Assembly (NCBI GenBank): GCA_002507205.1
Contig: DAZF01000059.1
Coordinates: 1-5,688, forward strand
Length of the DNA stretch: 5,688 nt
Direction of reading: 5' to 3'
Source: Methanolobus sp. UBA32
GTDB taxonomy: Archaea; Halobacteriota; Methanosarcinia; Methanosarcinales; Methanosarcinaceae
Shown here piece after piece: positions 1 through 5,686 of the stretch. The notes beneath the pieces were generated by a model that saw only the letters and a list, made by a program, of their open reading frames with translations, had not been told where the DNA came from and searched no databases. How positions within the stretch are numbered: the first letter of the stretch is position 1; the number at the start of each line of letters is the position of its first letter. The position numbers were made by a program, and so were the translations under genes.

Positions 1-600
1 GAAGTCATTGATGTCAGTGGTAATGTAGACACAACCTGGGACTATGATGTAGATGTTGGCGACCAGTCTGATGTAATCGTCTTCAGAGTACTCGTCACCG
101 ATGTATTCCAGGGTCAGGTAGACAGCCTTGCAGTTGTTGAAGGTCTCTGGCTCCTTGACTACGAGAACATTCTTGAGATCGAATCTGCAGATGAATTCGG
201 AGAACTTGAAGTCGATTCAGTTTCCAACAAGATTGCAATGTTCAACTCTGGTACAATCACTCTGTCCGCAGATAAGGAAATTGATCTTGCAGAAGGTTTC
301 ATGCTCAAGACCGCAGACAATTCCTCAACACTCAGATACTATCCATTCGTTGAGAGAACAATCGGTGAAGGCGTTATAGTAGATGATTCTGAAGCAGGCC
401 CATCTGAAGAAGAAATGCCTGCTGAGGAAGAAGTTTCTGAAGAAGAAATGCCTTCCGAGGAAAATGTAACTGAGGAAATGCCTGTTGAAGAAGAAGAAGA
501 GCCTGCAGAAGAAACTGCTGAAGAAGAATCCCCTGGATTTGAAGCAGTATTCGCAGTAGCTGGTCTCCTTGCAGTAGCATACCTTGTTAGAAGAAACTAA
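1..600 (+). CDS. S-layer-type surface protein, C-terminal part, PGF-CTERM anchored (5' end outside window)
   Basis: The frame is open from the first base and ends at TAA, giving the last 199 residues of a longer protein. Residues 1-125 resemble the end of the S-layer domain typical of Methanosarcinales envelope proteins. The recognisable stretches are FQGQVDSLAVVEGLWLLDY (36-54), an AEGFMLKTAD segment (97-106) and LRYYPFVE (111-118). Residues 128-177 form a very acidic Glu/Pro linker with an 11-residue repeat, likely an extended stalk. The end is a PGF-CTERM signal: PGF at 178-180, a hydrophobic helix at about 182-196, and RRN at the C-terminus. In known PGF-CTERM proteins the archaeosortase ArtA removes this tail and the protein is attached to a membrane lipid outside the cell. 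The role as an S-layer subunit or S-layer-like surface protein is inferred from the family. The start, signal peptide and number of S-layer domains lie upstream and cannot be judged. Confidence 0.85.
   Translation, partial: EVIDVSGNVDTTWDYDVDVGDQSDVIVFRVLVTDVFQGQVDSLAVVEGLWLLDYENILEIESADEFGELEVDSVSNKIAMFNSGTITLSADKEIDLAEGFMLKTADNSSTLRYYPFVERTIGEGVIVDDSEAGPSEEEMPAEEEVSEEEMPSEENVTEEMPVEEEEEPAEETAEEESPGFEAVFAVAGLLAVAYLVRRN
403..498 (+). repeat. 33-bp in-frame tandem repeat encoding the acidic stalk
   Basis: Three units begin at 403, 436 and 469. The first two share an exact 18-bp block, TCTGAAGAAGAAATGCCT, at 403-420 and 436-453. The third unit has diverged and lost one Glu codon. The encoded units are SEEEMPAEEEV, SEEEMPSEENV and TEEMPVEEEE. 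Exact identity at the DNA level suggests a fairly recent duplication that lengthened the linker between the S-layer domain and the membrane anchor. Confidence 0.85.
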
Positions 601-602
601 AA

Positions 603-612
603 TATTTAAAAT
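603..612 (+). promoter_or_regulatory. Possible TATA box for the lipoprotein gene
   Basis: The AT-rich block ATTTAAAATA follows the S-layer stop codon directly. With usual archaeal spacing, transcription would start near 632-636, leaving a leader of about 45 nt that keeps the Shine-Dalgarno site at 668-673. It overlaps the start of the terminator hairpin of the previous gene, so the call rests on base composition and spacing only. Confidence 0.3.
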
Positions 613-647
613 AAAGAAGGGGTAATCCCTTCTTTCAACCTTTTTTT
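613..647 (+). terminator. Hairpin plus T-run terminator after the S-layer gene
   Basis: AAAGAAGGG (613-621) pairs perfectly with CCCTTCTTT (627-635) across a 5-nt loop. A 5-nt spacer and a run of seven T (641-647) follow. The oligo-T stretch is what archaeal RNA polymerase responds to. The hairpin may add RNA stability or processing. It begins 12 nt after the stop codon, as expected for the 3' end of an abundant surface-protein mRNA. Confidence 0.7.
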
Positions 648-678
648 ATGATTAAGCTTTTTTCAAAGAGGTGTAACC

Positions 679-1248
679 ATGCTCAAAAAGATTATTTTGG
701 TTTTAATAATCTGTGTTTTCATGTTATCAATCTCCGGTTGCACGGATGAGGTTGTTGAGGAAACTCCTGAAAATACAGATATCACAAATACGATTTCAGA
801 AGGTGCCAGTGGCCAGAGTCTTATGCCAGTGGATGATCTTCCTGATGGTTATGAATTCCTGGGCTCTCGTGAGCTGTCTGCTGAAAAGGTAGAAAATGAA
901 TATGTTTCAGTGGAAGGCTTTGTAGCAGGCTCAGAAGGTCTGTACATGTATCTGAATTCGACAGATGTTTATGTTGATGTTATAGAAATGGACAGTTCTG
1001 TTTCAGCGGAAGATTTCATAGTTCAGTATAAAGCAGGCTTCAGGGAATTATCTTCAGGCTCACGCTTTACAGAAGAGATCATTAATGGTCATTCTGCCGT
1101 GAGAATACTTGAATATGTCACAGTTGATAAAGATAATATTCCTCGATACACTTACATATGGAACAATGGCAACTTTGTCTTTGTTGTAGGTGGCGCGACA
1201 GATGATCATGTTGTTTTGAGTGCATTGGCTGAGGCAACCGGGTATTGA
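679..1248 (+). CDS. Predicted secreted lipoprotein of unknown function, 189 aa
   Basis: The N-terminus is a clear lipoprotein signal: basic MLKK, a hydrophobic core (residues 5-16), then the lipobox ISGC with the putative lipidated Cys at 21. A short acidic, Thr-rich spacer (22-45) links to a compact mixed domain from about residue 50 to the end. That domain contains LPDGYEFLG (53-61 region), a YVDVIEMDSS strand, an FIVQYKAGF helix, and a C-terminal YIWNNGNFVFVVGGATDD block followed by a final helix. The start is supported by the Shine-Dalgarno site GAGGTG at 668-673, five bases before ATG, and by the signal peptide beginning right there. I do not recognise a named family, though the layout resembles hypothetical lipoproteins of methanosarcinal genomes. 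It is probably anchored on the outer face of the membrane beneath the S-layer. It has its own T-rich ends, so it is likely monocistronic. No catalytic motif is visible. Confidence 0.8.
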   Translation: MLKKIILVLIICVFMLSISGCTDEVVEETPENTDITNTISEGASGQSLMPVDDLPDGYEFLGSRELSAEKVENEYVSVEGFVAGSEGLYMYLNSTDVYVDVIEMDSSVSAEDFIVQYKAGFRELSSGSRFTEEIINGHSAVRILEYVTVDKDNIPRYTYIWNNGNFVFVVGGATDDHVVLSALAEATGY

Positions 1249-1258
1249 CCCATGCCAA

Positions 1259-1272
1259 TTTTTTTGATTTTT
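1259..1272 (+). terminator. Oligo-T terminator after the lipoprotein gene
   Basis: T7 (1259-1265), GA, then T5 (1268-1272) begins ten bases after the TGA stop. No stable hairpin precedes it. Runs of T alone commonly end transcription in archaea. Confidence 0.5.
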
Positions 1273-1303
1273 CTGGAGGCAGTTGCTCTTTCAATCGATA
1301 CTC

Positions 1304-1311
1304 TTTAATAT
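1304..1311 (+). promoter_or_regulatory. TATA box for tRNA-Met
   Basis: TTTAATAT lies about 27-34 bases before the mature tRNA 5' end. The usual 26-27 nt spacing from box centre to start puts initiation at about 1333-1335, a few bases upstream of the tRNA. This fits a short 5' leader removed by RNase P. Confidence 0.55.
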
Positions 1312-1337
1312 TACCTTGTCCTTTTAGGTGCTGCACT

Positions 1338-1447
1338 GCCCGGATAGCCTAGTTGGTTGGGGCGCCAGACTCATAGGGAATAAAATTCCGTGCGTCCAAA
1401 TCTCCTGAGATATCTGGAGGTCGCGTGTTCGAGTCACGCTCCGGGCA
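1338..1447 (+). tRNA. tRNA-Met (CAT), elongator, with a 36-nt intron
   Basis: The cloverleaf is complete. The acceptor stem is GCCCGGA (1338-1344) with TCCGGGC (1440-1446), and the discriminator is A1447. The D stem is GCCT with GGGC (1347-1350/1360-1363). The anticodon stem is CCAGA (1365-1369) with TCTGG (1413-1417). The T stem is GCGTG with CACGC around the loop TTCGAGT (1428-1434). The anticodon is CAT at 1372-1374 and the intron follows position 37. Removing 1376-1411 leaves a 7-nt anticodon loop, CTCATAA, and a 74-nt tRNA without encoded CCA. A CAT anticodon could mean elongator Met, initiator Met or Ile2. The first pair G-C and the absence of the initiator-type acceptor argue against initiator. 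An intron at this site is known in euryarchaeal elongator tRNA-Met. Ile2 is less likely but not formally excluded. Confidence 0.9.
1376..1411 (+). other. Archaeal tRNA intron with bulge-helix-bulge splice motif
   Basis: The 4-bp central helix is CTCA (1370-1373) with TGAG (1406-1409). It is flanked by 3-nt bulges TAG (1374-1376) and ATA (1410-1412). The splicing endonuclease would cut after the second base of each bulge, at 1375/1376 and 1411/1412, which restores a normal anticodon loop. The inner flank can form only three pairs, GGA (1377-1379) with TCC (1403-1405). Those same bases also belong to a perfect local hairpin, GGAAT-AAA-ATTCC (1377-1389). No box C motif is present, so this is not a C/D guide RNA intron. 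Confidence 0.85.
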
Positions 1448-1451
1448 TTCA

Positions 1452-1458
1452 TTTTTTT
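1452..1458 (+). terminator. Oligo-T terminator after tRNA-Met
   Basis: A run of seven T begins five bases after the tRNA discriminator base. This is the usual arrangement for a single archaeal tRNA gene. Confidence 0.6.
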
Positions 1459-1480
1459 ATTTATCTAAACTTCAACGCAA

Positions 1481-1492
1481 AGCATATATGCT
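1481..1492 (+). promoter_or_regulatory. Palindromic TATA element upstream of polB
   Basis: AGCATATATGCT is a perfect 12-bp palindrome containing a TATA-like core, CATATATG, centred near 1486.5. Usual spacing puts the transcription start at about 1513, the A of the polB ATG, so the mRNA could be leaderless or nearly so. The alternative is a box in TTTATTTA (about 1456-1463), with initiation near 1486 and a short leader holding a weak AAGGT site (1503-1507). A palindrome over the TATA box could also be an operator, but no regulator is identified. Confidence 0.45.
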
Positions 1493-1512
1493 GCAAACCT
1501 GTAAGGTAGTTC

Positions 1513-4233
1513 ATGAACTTCCAGATACTGGACGCTGATTATGTTGGGCATGAAAGTGGCCCTGTGATACGTCTTTTCGGTAGAGCCGAAGACGGAAAAA
1601 GCGTCTGCTGTTTTGTACCCGGATTTGAACCATATTTCTTTATCAATGCTGAAGGCGAGCTTGATAAACTTTCCACCATGCTCAAAGAGCGCTTCGATGT
1701 CATTAAAAAGGTGGATATTGTTCCTAAATTTGAACCAGTGGGATTCCAGGTATCAAAAAAACCCATGCTCCGGGTAACCACTATGGAGCCACGCAACGTT
1801 CCTGAAATACGTGATGAAGTGCTTACACTTCCTGGTGTAAGGGAGGTATATGAAACTGATATACTTTTCAGGAATCGATTCCTGATAGACAAGGGCCTGC
1901 ACGGGATGGGATGGGTTAGTGTAGAACCTGTATCTGATAGTCCTTTTTCCAGCGAAAAAATATACTGTGATTCGGTTTTTACTGCTGATTCCTTTGAGGA
2001 AATAGAAAAACTATCTATCGCTCCTCTTAAGTACTTTTCATTTGACATTGAATGCCTTCCGATCGGAGGTTCAATGCCAGTCCCGGAAACTTCTCCGGTG
2101 ATCATGGTAAGTATGTCATTCAGTCCTGCATTCAATGGTCATGATACCATTGTTCTTGTTGCAAAGCAAGTTGAAGGAACAGATGCTGATGTTGAATGTT
2201 TTGATTCTGAAACTTTAATGTTAAATCGTTTTTTTGAGATTTTCCAGGAATACGATGCTGATGTTATATCCGGGTATAATATAAACGGTTTTGACATTCC
2301 TTACATTGCGGACAGAGTCGCCATGCTTGCTGGTTCCGGGGACAATGTACGATCTACGGTGGGTCGTGACGGGAGGATTCTGAGTTACCGTAGGATCGGT
2401 AACCGGACAATGGTCTCTATTCCCGGAAGGGTTGTCGTAGATGCGCTACCTCTTATAAGAAGTCAATACAGTCTTAAACGTTATACTTTAAGGAATGTCG
2501 CAAAAGAGCTCCTTGACAGGGAAAAACTCGATGTGGCACCATCTGAGATGGAAGAATACTGGAATGATTCCGGTGAAAAATTGCTCAAATTCATAGATTA
2601 TGCACGCAGGGATTCTGAACTTGCCATGGAACTTTTCCTGAAGCTCCAGCTTCTTGACAAGCATATTGCTATAGCTCAGGTGAGCGGTTCCCTTCTTCAG
2701 GAAGTAGTGGATGGCGGACAAACATCCATGGTGGACAATCTGCTTCTCAGGGAATACGGAAAACAGGATCGTGTAATCCCTCCTAAACCCAGTGATGAAC
2801 TGGTTGCCATGAGAAATCGCAGTAGTGAAGGACTCAAGGGTGGCGAGGTTCTTGAACCAAAGAAAGGCCTTCTTGAAAATGTCGTGATCCTTGACTACAA
2901 ATCACTTTATCCAACCATCATGATGGCACATAATCTCTGTTACACTACTGTAGTGGAGCAGGACCGTCCTGATGCGGAAACAATAAAGCCTCCCTCGGGT
3001 GGGGAATTTGTGCCTGCTGAAGTCTCTAAAGGAATAATGCCATCTATTCTTGAAAGTCTGCTACAGCGAAGGGTGGAAACCAAGAAGAAGATGAGAAATG
3101 CCGCAAGTGAATCCGAATATCGTGTTCTTGATGCCACTCAGCTTGCGCTTAAGATATTACTTAACAGTTTTTATGGTTATTCCGGTTATACGCGGGCAAG
3201 ATTGTATAGCATGGCCCTTGCAAATGCCGTTACAAGCTTCGGAAGAAATAACATTCTCAATACCCGTGCCATAATTAATGGTACTATCAGTAAGGTCATA
3301 TTGAGGGATGGTTCTGCATATTTTACTGAAGAGTTGTCTTCTATCAATGCAGATGATAATATCGTGTCCCTGTCGGTAGTTTATGGTGATACGGACAGTG
3401 TATTTGTCCAGTGCAGTTCAAAAAAGGAGGTATCTCTTGATGATGCCGGACTTGTGGGAAGCAAGATCGCTGCCATGGTCTCTGGTTCACTTCCTGACCC
3501 AATGGAGCTCGAGTTCGAGTCTATTGCAAAGCGTGCTCTTTTCATTGCCAAGAAACGCTATGCTATATGGGTCTTTGAACGCTCGGGCGATGAGTGGAAG
3601 GAAGATATAAAGGTCAAGGGTATGGAGACCGTTCGCAGGGACTGGTGTGAACTTACCTCTAAGACTCTGAACACTGTTCTTGGAATGGTACTCAAGGAAG
3701 GCGATGTGGATGGTGCTGTCAGCCATGTACGTACTGTTGTTGATAATGTGAGAAATATTGATGTAAGGAAAGATTCCGAAATTATCGAAGATCTTACCAT
3801 GACTCGTATGTTCTCTAAAAAAGCTACCAGCTATAAGAACAAGCAGCCTCATCTGACGGTCGCAGAAAAGATTGAACGCAGGACAGGTTCTCCTCCTCCT
3901 GTGGGTGAGCGCATACCATTTGTAATTGTGGCAGGAAAAGACCTGTTTGTAAATCGCGCTGAAGATCCTGAATATGTTCGGGAGAACAACATTCCTATTG
4001 ATGTGGACTATTACATTAAGAAACAGTTGTTGCCGCCTGTAGAGCGGATACTTGGCGTGTTTGGGGTTGACATGGCAAACCTCGATTATGACTCTAAGCA
4101 AATGGGTCTTTTTGATTTTTCAGACAAGCCACAGGATTCTCCTGTTGAACGTGTTAACAAAAAAGATGTGGAGGTCCAGCCTCCTCAACAATCCGGGGAT
4201 AAAAAGTCTCAAAGCTCCCTGTTTGACTTCTAA
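1513..4233 (+). CDS. polB: Family-B DNA polymerase with 3'-5' proofreading exonuclease
   Basis: This 906-residue protein is a template-directed DNA polymerase acting with PCNA at the replication fork or in repair. Exonuclease motifs are intact: Exo I FDIE (D178, E180), Exo II YNINGFD (255-261, D261) and Exo III YARRD (363-367, D367). Polymerase motif A is DYKSLYPTI (461-469), motif B is K547-x3-NSFYG (551-555), and motif C is YGDTDS (624-629). KKRY (680-683) and KGMETVRRD (702-710) mark the palm and thumb. The N-terminal EPYFF (39-43) and NVPEIR (95-100) align by eye with the uracil-sensing pocket of Pyrococcus PolB. It is longer than the roughly 775-residue thermococcal enzymes, mainly through a segment between motifs B and C (about 586-620) and a C-terminal tail. 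The three common intein sites are uninterrupted. The tail holds two PIP-like motifs, QMGLFDF (863-869) and QSSLFDF (900-906). The YxGG/A motif reads LKGG (441-444). The start is the first ATG, preceded by a weak AAGGT site. Archaea of this group usually also have PolD, so which enzyme is the main replicase cannot be judged here. Confidence 0.97.
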   Translation: MNFQILDADYVGHESGPVIRLFGRAEDGKSVCCFVPGFEPYFFINAEGELDKLSTMLKERFDVIKKVDIVPKFEPVGFQVSKKPMLRVTTMEPRNVPEIRDEVLTLPGVREVYETDILFRNRFLIDKGLHGMGWVSVEPVSDSPFSSEKIYCDSVFTADSFEEIEKLSIAPLKYFSFDIECLPIGGSMPVPETSPVIMVSMSFSPAFNGHDTIVLVAKQVEGTDADVECFDSETLMLNRFFEIFQEYDADVISGYNINGFDIPYIADRVAMLAGSGDNVRSTVGRDGRILSYRRIGNRTMVSIPGRVVVDALPLIRSQYSLKRYTLRNVAKELLDREKLDVAPSEMEEYWNDSGEKLLKFIDYARRDSELAMELFLKLQLLDKHIAIAQVSGSLLQEVVDGGQTSMVDNLLLREYGKQDRVIPPKPSDELVAMRNRSSEGLKGGEVLEPKKGLLENVVILDYKSLYPTIMMAHNLCYTTVVEQDRPDAETIKPPSGGEFVPAEVSKGIMPSILESLLQRRVETKKKMRNAASESEYRVLDATQLALKILLNSFYGYSGYTRARLYSMALANAVTSFGRNNILNTRAIINGTISKVILRDGSAYFTEELSSINADDNIVSLSVVYGDTDSVFVQCSSKKEVSLDDAGLVGSKIAAMVSGSLPDPMELEFESIAKRALFIAKKRYAIWVFERSGDEWKEDIKVKGMETVRRDWCELTSKTLNTVLGMVLKEGDVDGAVSHVRTVVDNVRNIDVRKDSEIIEDLTMTRMFSKKATSYKNKQPHLTVAEKIERRTGSPPPVGERIPFVIVAGKDLFVNRAEDPEYVRENNIPIDVDYYIKKQLLPPVERILGVFGVDMANLDYDSKQMGLFDFSDKPQDSPVERVNKKDVEVQPPQQSGDKKSQSSLFDF
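4201..4226 (-). terminator. Possible terminator of the pst-phoU transcript inside the polB 3' end
   Basis: Read on the minus strand, TCAAA (4226-4222) can pair with TTTGA (4213-4209), and five T follow at 4205-4201, about 25 nt beyond the phoU stop. The stem is weak and the T-run short. It is listed because no intergenic space exists for a conventional terminator. Confidence 0.3.
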
Positions 4234-4880
4234 TTCAGGTCTTCTCTTATCCCGGATGCAATATAGACCACGCTCTCGCAAATATTGCATGCGTGGTCTC
4301 CTATCCTTTCCAGATAGCGGATTACAAATAACAGGTGGGATGCATTGTTTATTATAGTCTCATCCTGTGCCATCATGCTGATAAGCTCTTTCCACACTTC
4401 ATAGAACGTTCTGTCAATCTCATCATCCAATTTGGCAACGGACTCTGCCAGCTTTACATCATTGTTTTCAAAAGCTATCATTACCTGCTCAAGCATGCTC
4501 TCGGCTGTCTCTGCCATCTGTGGTATGTCTATAAGGGGTTTGATGTGTTCGCCTTCTATTTTTTTCGTGCTTTGCGCGATATCTACTGCCAAGTCACTCA
4601 TTCTTTCGAGGTCTATAGCTATTTTGAGGCAGGAAGTGACAAGTCTCATATCTCCTGCAGTGGGACTTTGCAACGATATGAGTTGAGCCACACACTTTTC
4701 AATTCTCAATTCGTAATCATCGATTACCTGATCTCCATCAATAACACTTTCTGCAAGTTCTATATCAAGATCCTTCAGAGCTTCAATGGAGTTATGTATG
4801 GCATCCTGAGACAATTTTCCCATCTGTATTATGCTATTCCTTAGAATGGCAAGTGTTTCCTGGTATCTGGTACGTGTCAT
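4230..4880 (-). CDS. phoU: PhoU phosphate-uptake regulator, 216 aa
   Basis: PhoU is a cytoplasmic all-helical protein that damps the Pst phosphate importer when phosphate is plentiful. In bacteria it also links the importer to a sensor kinase, but archaeal partners are less clear. The two PhoU repeats are evident from their metal-binding signatures: DLERMSDLAVDI (90-101) in the first half and YLERIGDHACNI (189-200) in the second. The 216-residue length is normal for a two-domain PhoU. I chose the ATG at 4880, not the one at 4970. It lies 4 nt after the pstB stop, has a Shine-Dalgarno site overlapping that stop, and begins the protein at the expected first helix (MTRTRYQETLAIL). The earlier ATG would add 30 residues that merely read through pstB in another frame. 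It follows pstB in one operon, and its TAG stop overlaps the polB TAA. Confidence 0.95.
   Translation of the reverse strand: MTRTRYQETLAILRNSIIQMGKLSQDAIHNSIEALKDLDIELAESVIDGDQVIDDYELRIEKCVAQLISLQSPTAGDMRLVTSCLKIAIDLERMSDLAVDIAQSTKKIEGEHIKPLIDIPQMAETAESMLEQVMIAFENNDVKLAESVAKLDDEIDRTFYEVWKELISMMAQDETIINNASHLLFVIRYLERIGDHACNICESVVYIASGIREDLN
4265..4299. repeat. Perfect 9-bp inverted repeat in the 3' part of phoU, just downstream of the polB stop
   Basis: AGACCACGC (4265-4273) is the exact reverse complement of GCGTGGTCT (4291-4299), separated by 17 bases. Inside the loop, GCAA (4278-4281) can pair with TTGC (4285-4288). The RNA of either strand could fold into a GC-rich hairpin. It begins 32 bases after the polB stop and lies within the codons for the second PhoU signature. 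It may serve as a 3'-end or processing structure for the polB mRNA. No T-run follows on the + strand. Confidence 0.6.
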
Positions 4881-4884
4881 ATCT

Positions 4885-4890
4885 TCACCC
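4885..4890 (-). promoter_or_regulatory. Shine-Dalgarno site of phoU overlapping the pstB stop
   Basis: On the minus strand GGGTGA ends with the pstB TGA and is followed by four bases and the phoU ATG. It matches the archaeal anti-SD complement (GGTGA). It fixes the phoU start at 4880 and points to translational coupling with pstB. Confidence 0.7.
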
Positions 4891-5655
4891 GAATCTTCCC
4901 GTAATATAATCCTCGGTTGCCTTCTCCTGAGGGCTTTCAAATATTTGTGTAGTCCTGTCAAACTCCACAAGATCTCCTGTCAGGAAAAAGCCGGTGTAAT
5001 CTGAAATCCTGGCAGCCTGTTGCATATTATGCGTAACGATGACTATTGTGTAATCCTTCTTGAGTTCAAGAATCAATTCTTCTATCTTGCTTGTAGATAT
5101 TGGGTCCAGTGCGCTGCAAGGTTCATCAAACAATATCACTTCTGGTTTAACTGCAAGTGTCCTGGCAATGCATAACCTCTGTTGCTGTCCGCCACTCAGG
5201 TCCAATGCAGATTTATCGAGTCTTTCTGATACTTCTCCCCACAGTGCTCCTGATTTCAGTGCTTCCTCAACAATGCCGTCTATATTCTTTTTGCTCACGC
5301 CATGGATGCGTGGTCCATAAGCGATGTTGTCATGGATGGACATAGGGAATGGGTTTGGCTTCTGAAATACCATCCCTACTCTTTTTCTGAGGTCTACAAC
5401 ATCAACGTCCTTTGAATATATGTTCTGCTTGTCAATATGTATTTTTCCTTCGATACGACAACTTTTCACAAGGTCGTTCATCCGGTTGAGGCACCTGAGA
5501 AAAGTTGATTTGCCGCAACCTGAGGGGCCTATTAGTGCTGTGACGCTGTTTTTTGGAATATCAATGGATATGTCATGAAGTGCATGGTTATCTCCGTACC
5601 ACAGGTTAAGGTCTCTGACCTCTATCTCTGTTCCGTTCTCGTAAGCTTCTGGCAT
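4885..5655 (-). CDS. pstB: Phosphate ABC transporter ATP-binding protein PstB
   Basis: PstB hydrolyses ATP on the cytoplasmic face of the PstSCAB importer to drive high-affinity phosphate uptake. The 256 residues match the usual length. The nucleotide-binding domain is complete: Walker [10 protein letters not shown] (43-51), Q-loop in [11 protein letters not shown] with Q98, ABC signature LSGGQQQR (153-160), Walker B VILFDEP (173-179, catalytic E178), D-loop SALDP (181-185) and switch His in THN (H209). The [10 protein letters not shown] segment and the C-terminal EDYITGRFG ending are characteristic of PstB among ABC ATPases. The ATG at 5655 is preceded by AGAGGT with six bases between. It lies upstream of phoU in the same transcript with a 4-nt gap. 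The partner genes pstS, pstC and pstA should lie to the right, beyond the window. Confidence 0.97.
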   Translation of the reverse strand: MPEAYENGTEIEVRDLNLWYGDNHALHDISIDIPKNSVTALIGPSGCGKSTFLRCLNRMNDLVKSCRIEGKIHIDKQNIYSKDVDVVDLRKRVGMVFQKPNPFPMSIHDNIAYGPRIHGVSKKNIDGIVEEALKSGALWGEVSERLDKSALDLSGGQQQRLCIARTLAVKPEVILFDEPCSALDPISTSKIEELILELKKDYTIVIVTHNMQQAARISDYTGFFLTGDLVEFDRTTQIFESPQEKATEDYITGRFG

Positions 5656-5659
5656 GTAA

Positions 5660-5686
5660 TTACCTCTTGGATATAATGTAAAATTG
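5660..5686 (-). CDS. Possible last eight codons of an upstream gene (pstA expected)
   Basis: One minus-strand frame at the window edge reads QFYIISKR and stops with TAA (5662-5660), 4 nt before the pstB ATG. The gap equals the pstB-phoU gap, and the pstB Shine-Dalgarno site adjoins this stop in the same way. A basic, aromatic tail would suit the cytoplasmic end of the PstA permease. With eight codons this is only a positional argument, and the stretch could be plain non-coding leader. Confidence 0.3.
   Translation of the reverse strand, partial: QFYIISKR
5662..5667 (-). promoter_or_regulatory. Shine-Dalgarno site of pstB
   Basis: AGAGGT on the minus strand is complementary to the archaeal 16S 3' end and lies six bases before the ATG at 5655. 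It supports that start over any downstream Met. Confidence 0.7.

Noticed and set aside
1376..1411. C/D box guide RNA in the tRNA intron, as in haloarchaeal tRNA-Trp.
   Set aside because: A CTGA is present but belongs to the splice helix. There is no box C and the intron is only 36 nt.
1539..2135. Minus-strand open frame of 198 codons inside polB.
   Set aside because: It lies wholly antisense to conserved polymerase codons, has Ser/Thr-rich low-complexity content and no recognisable domain.
2893..3399. Inteins at the polymerase motifs A, B or C.
   Set aside because: DYKSLYPTI, KILLNSFYG and YGDTDS are all continuous, with no splicing-domain sequence between them.
3487..4101. Minus-strand open frame of 204 codons inside the polB 3' half.
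   Set aside because: It is antisense to the thumb domain of PolB, with no domain and no plausible ribosome site or promoter seen.
4230..4233. A frameshift or sequencing error joining polB to the opposite-strand gene.
   Set aside because: Both proteins end at natural family lengths, and overlapping stop codons between convergent genes are common enough to be genuine.
4335..4844. Plus-strand open frame of 169 codons opposite phoU, rich in Tyr, Phe and His.
   Set aside because: It is complementary to the well-supported phoU codons, and its composition is that of an antisense shadow.
4881..4970. A longer phoU beginning at the ATG at 4970.
   Set aside because: It would overlap pstB by 86 bases and add 30 basic, non-PhoU residues, while the ATG at 4880 has its own Shine-Dalgarno site and matches the family start.
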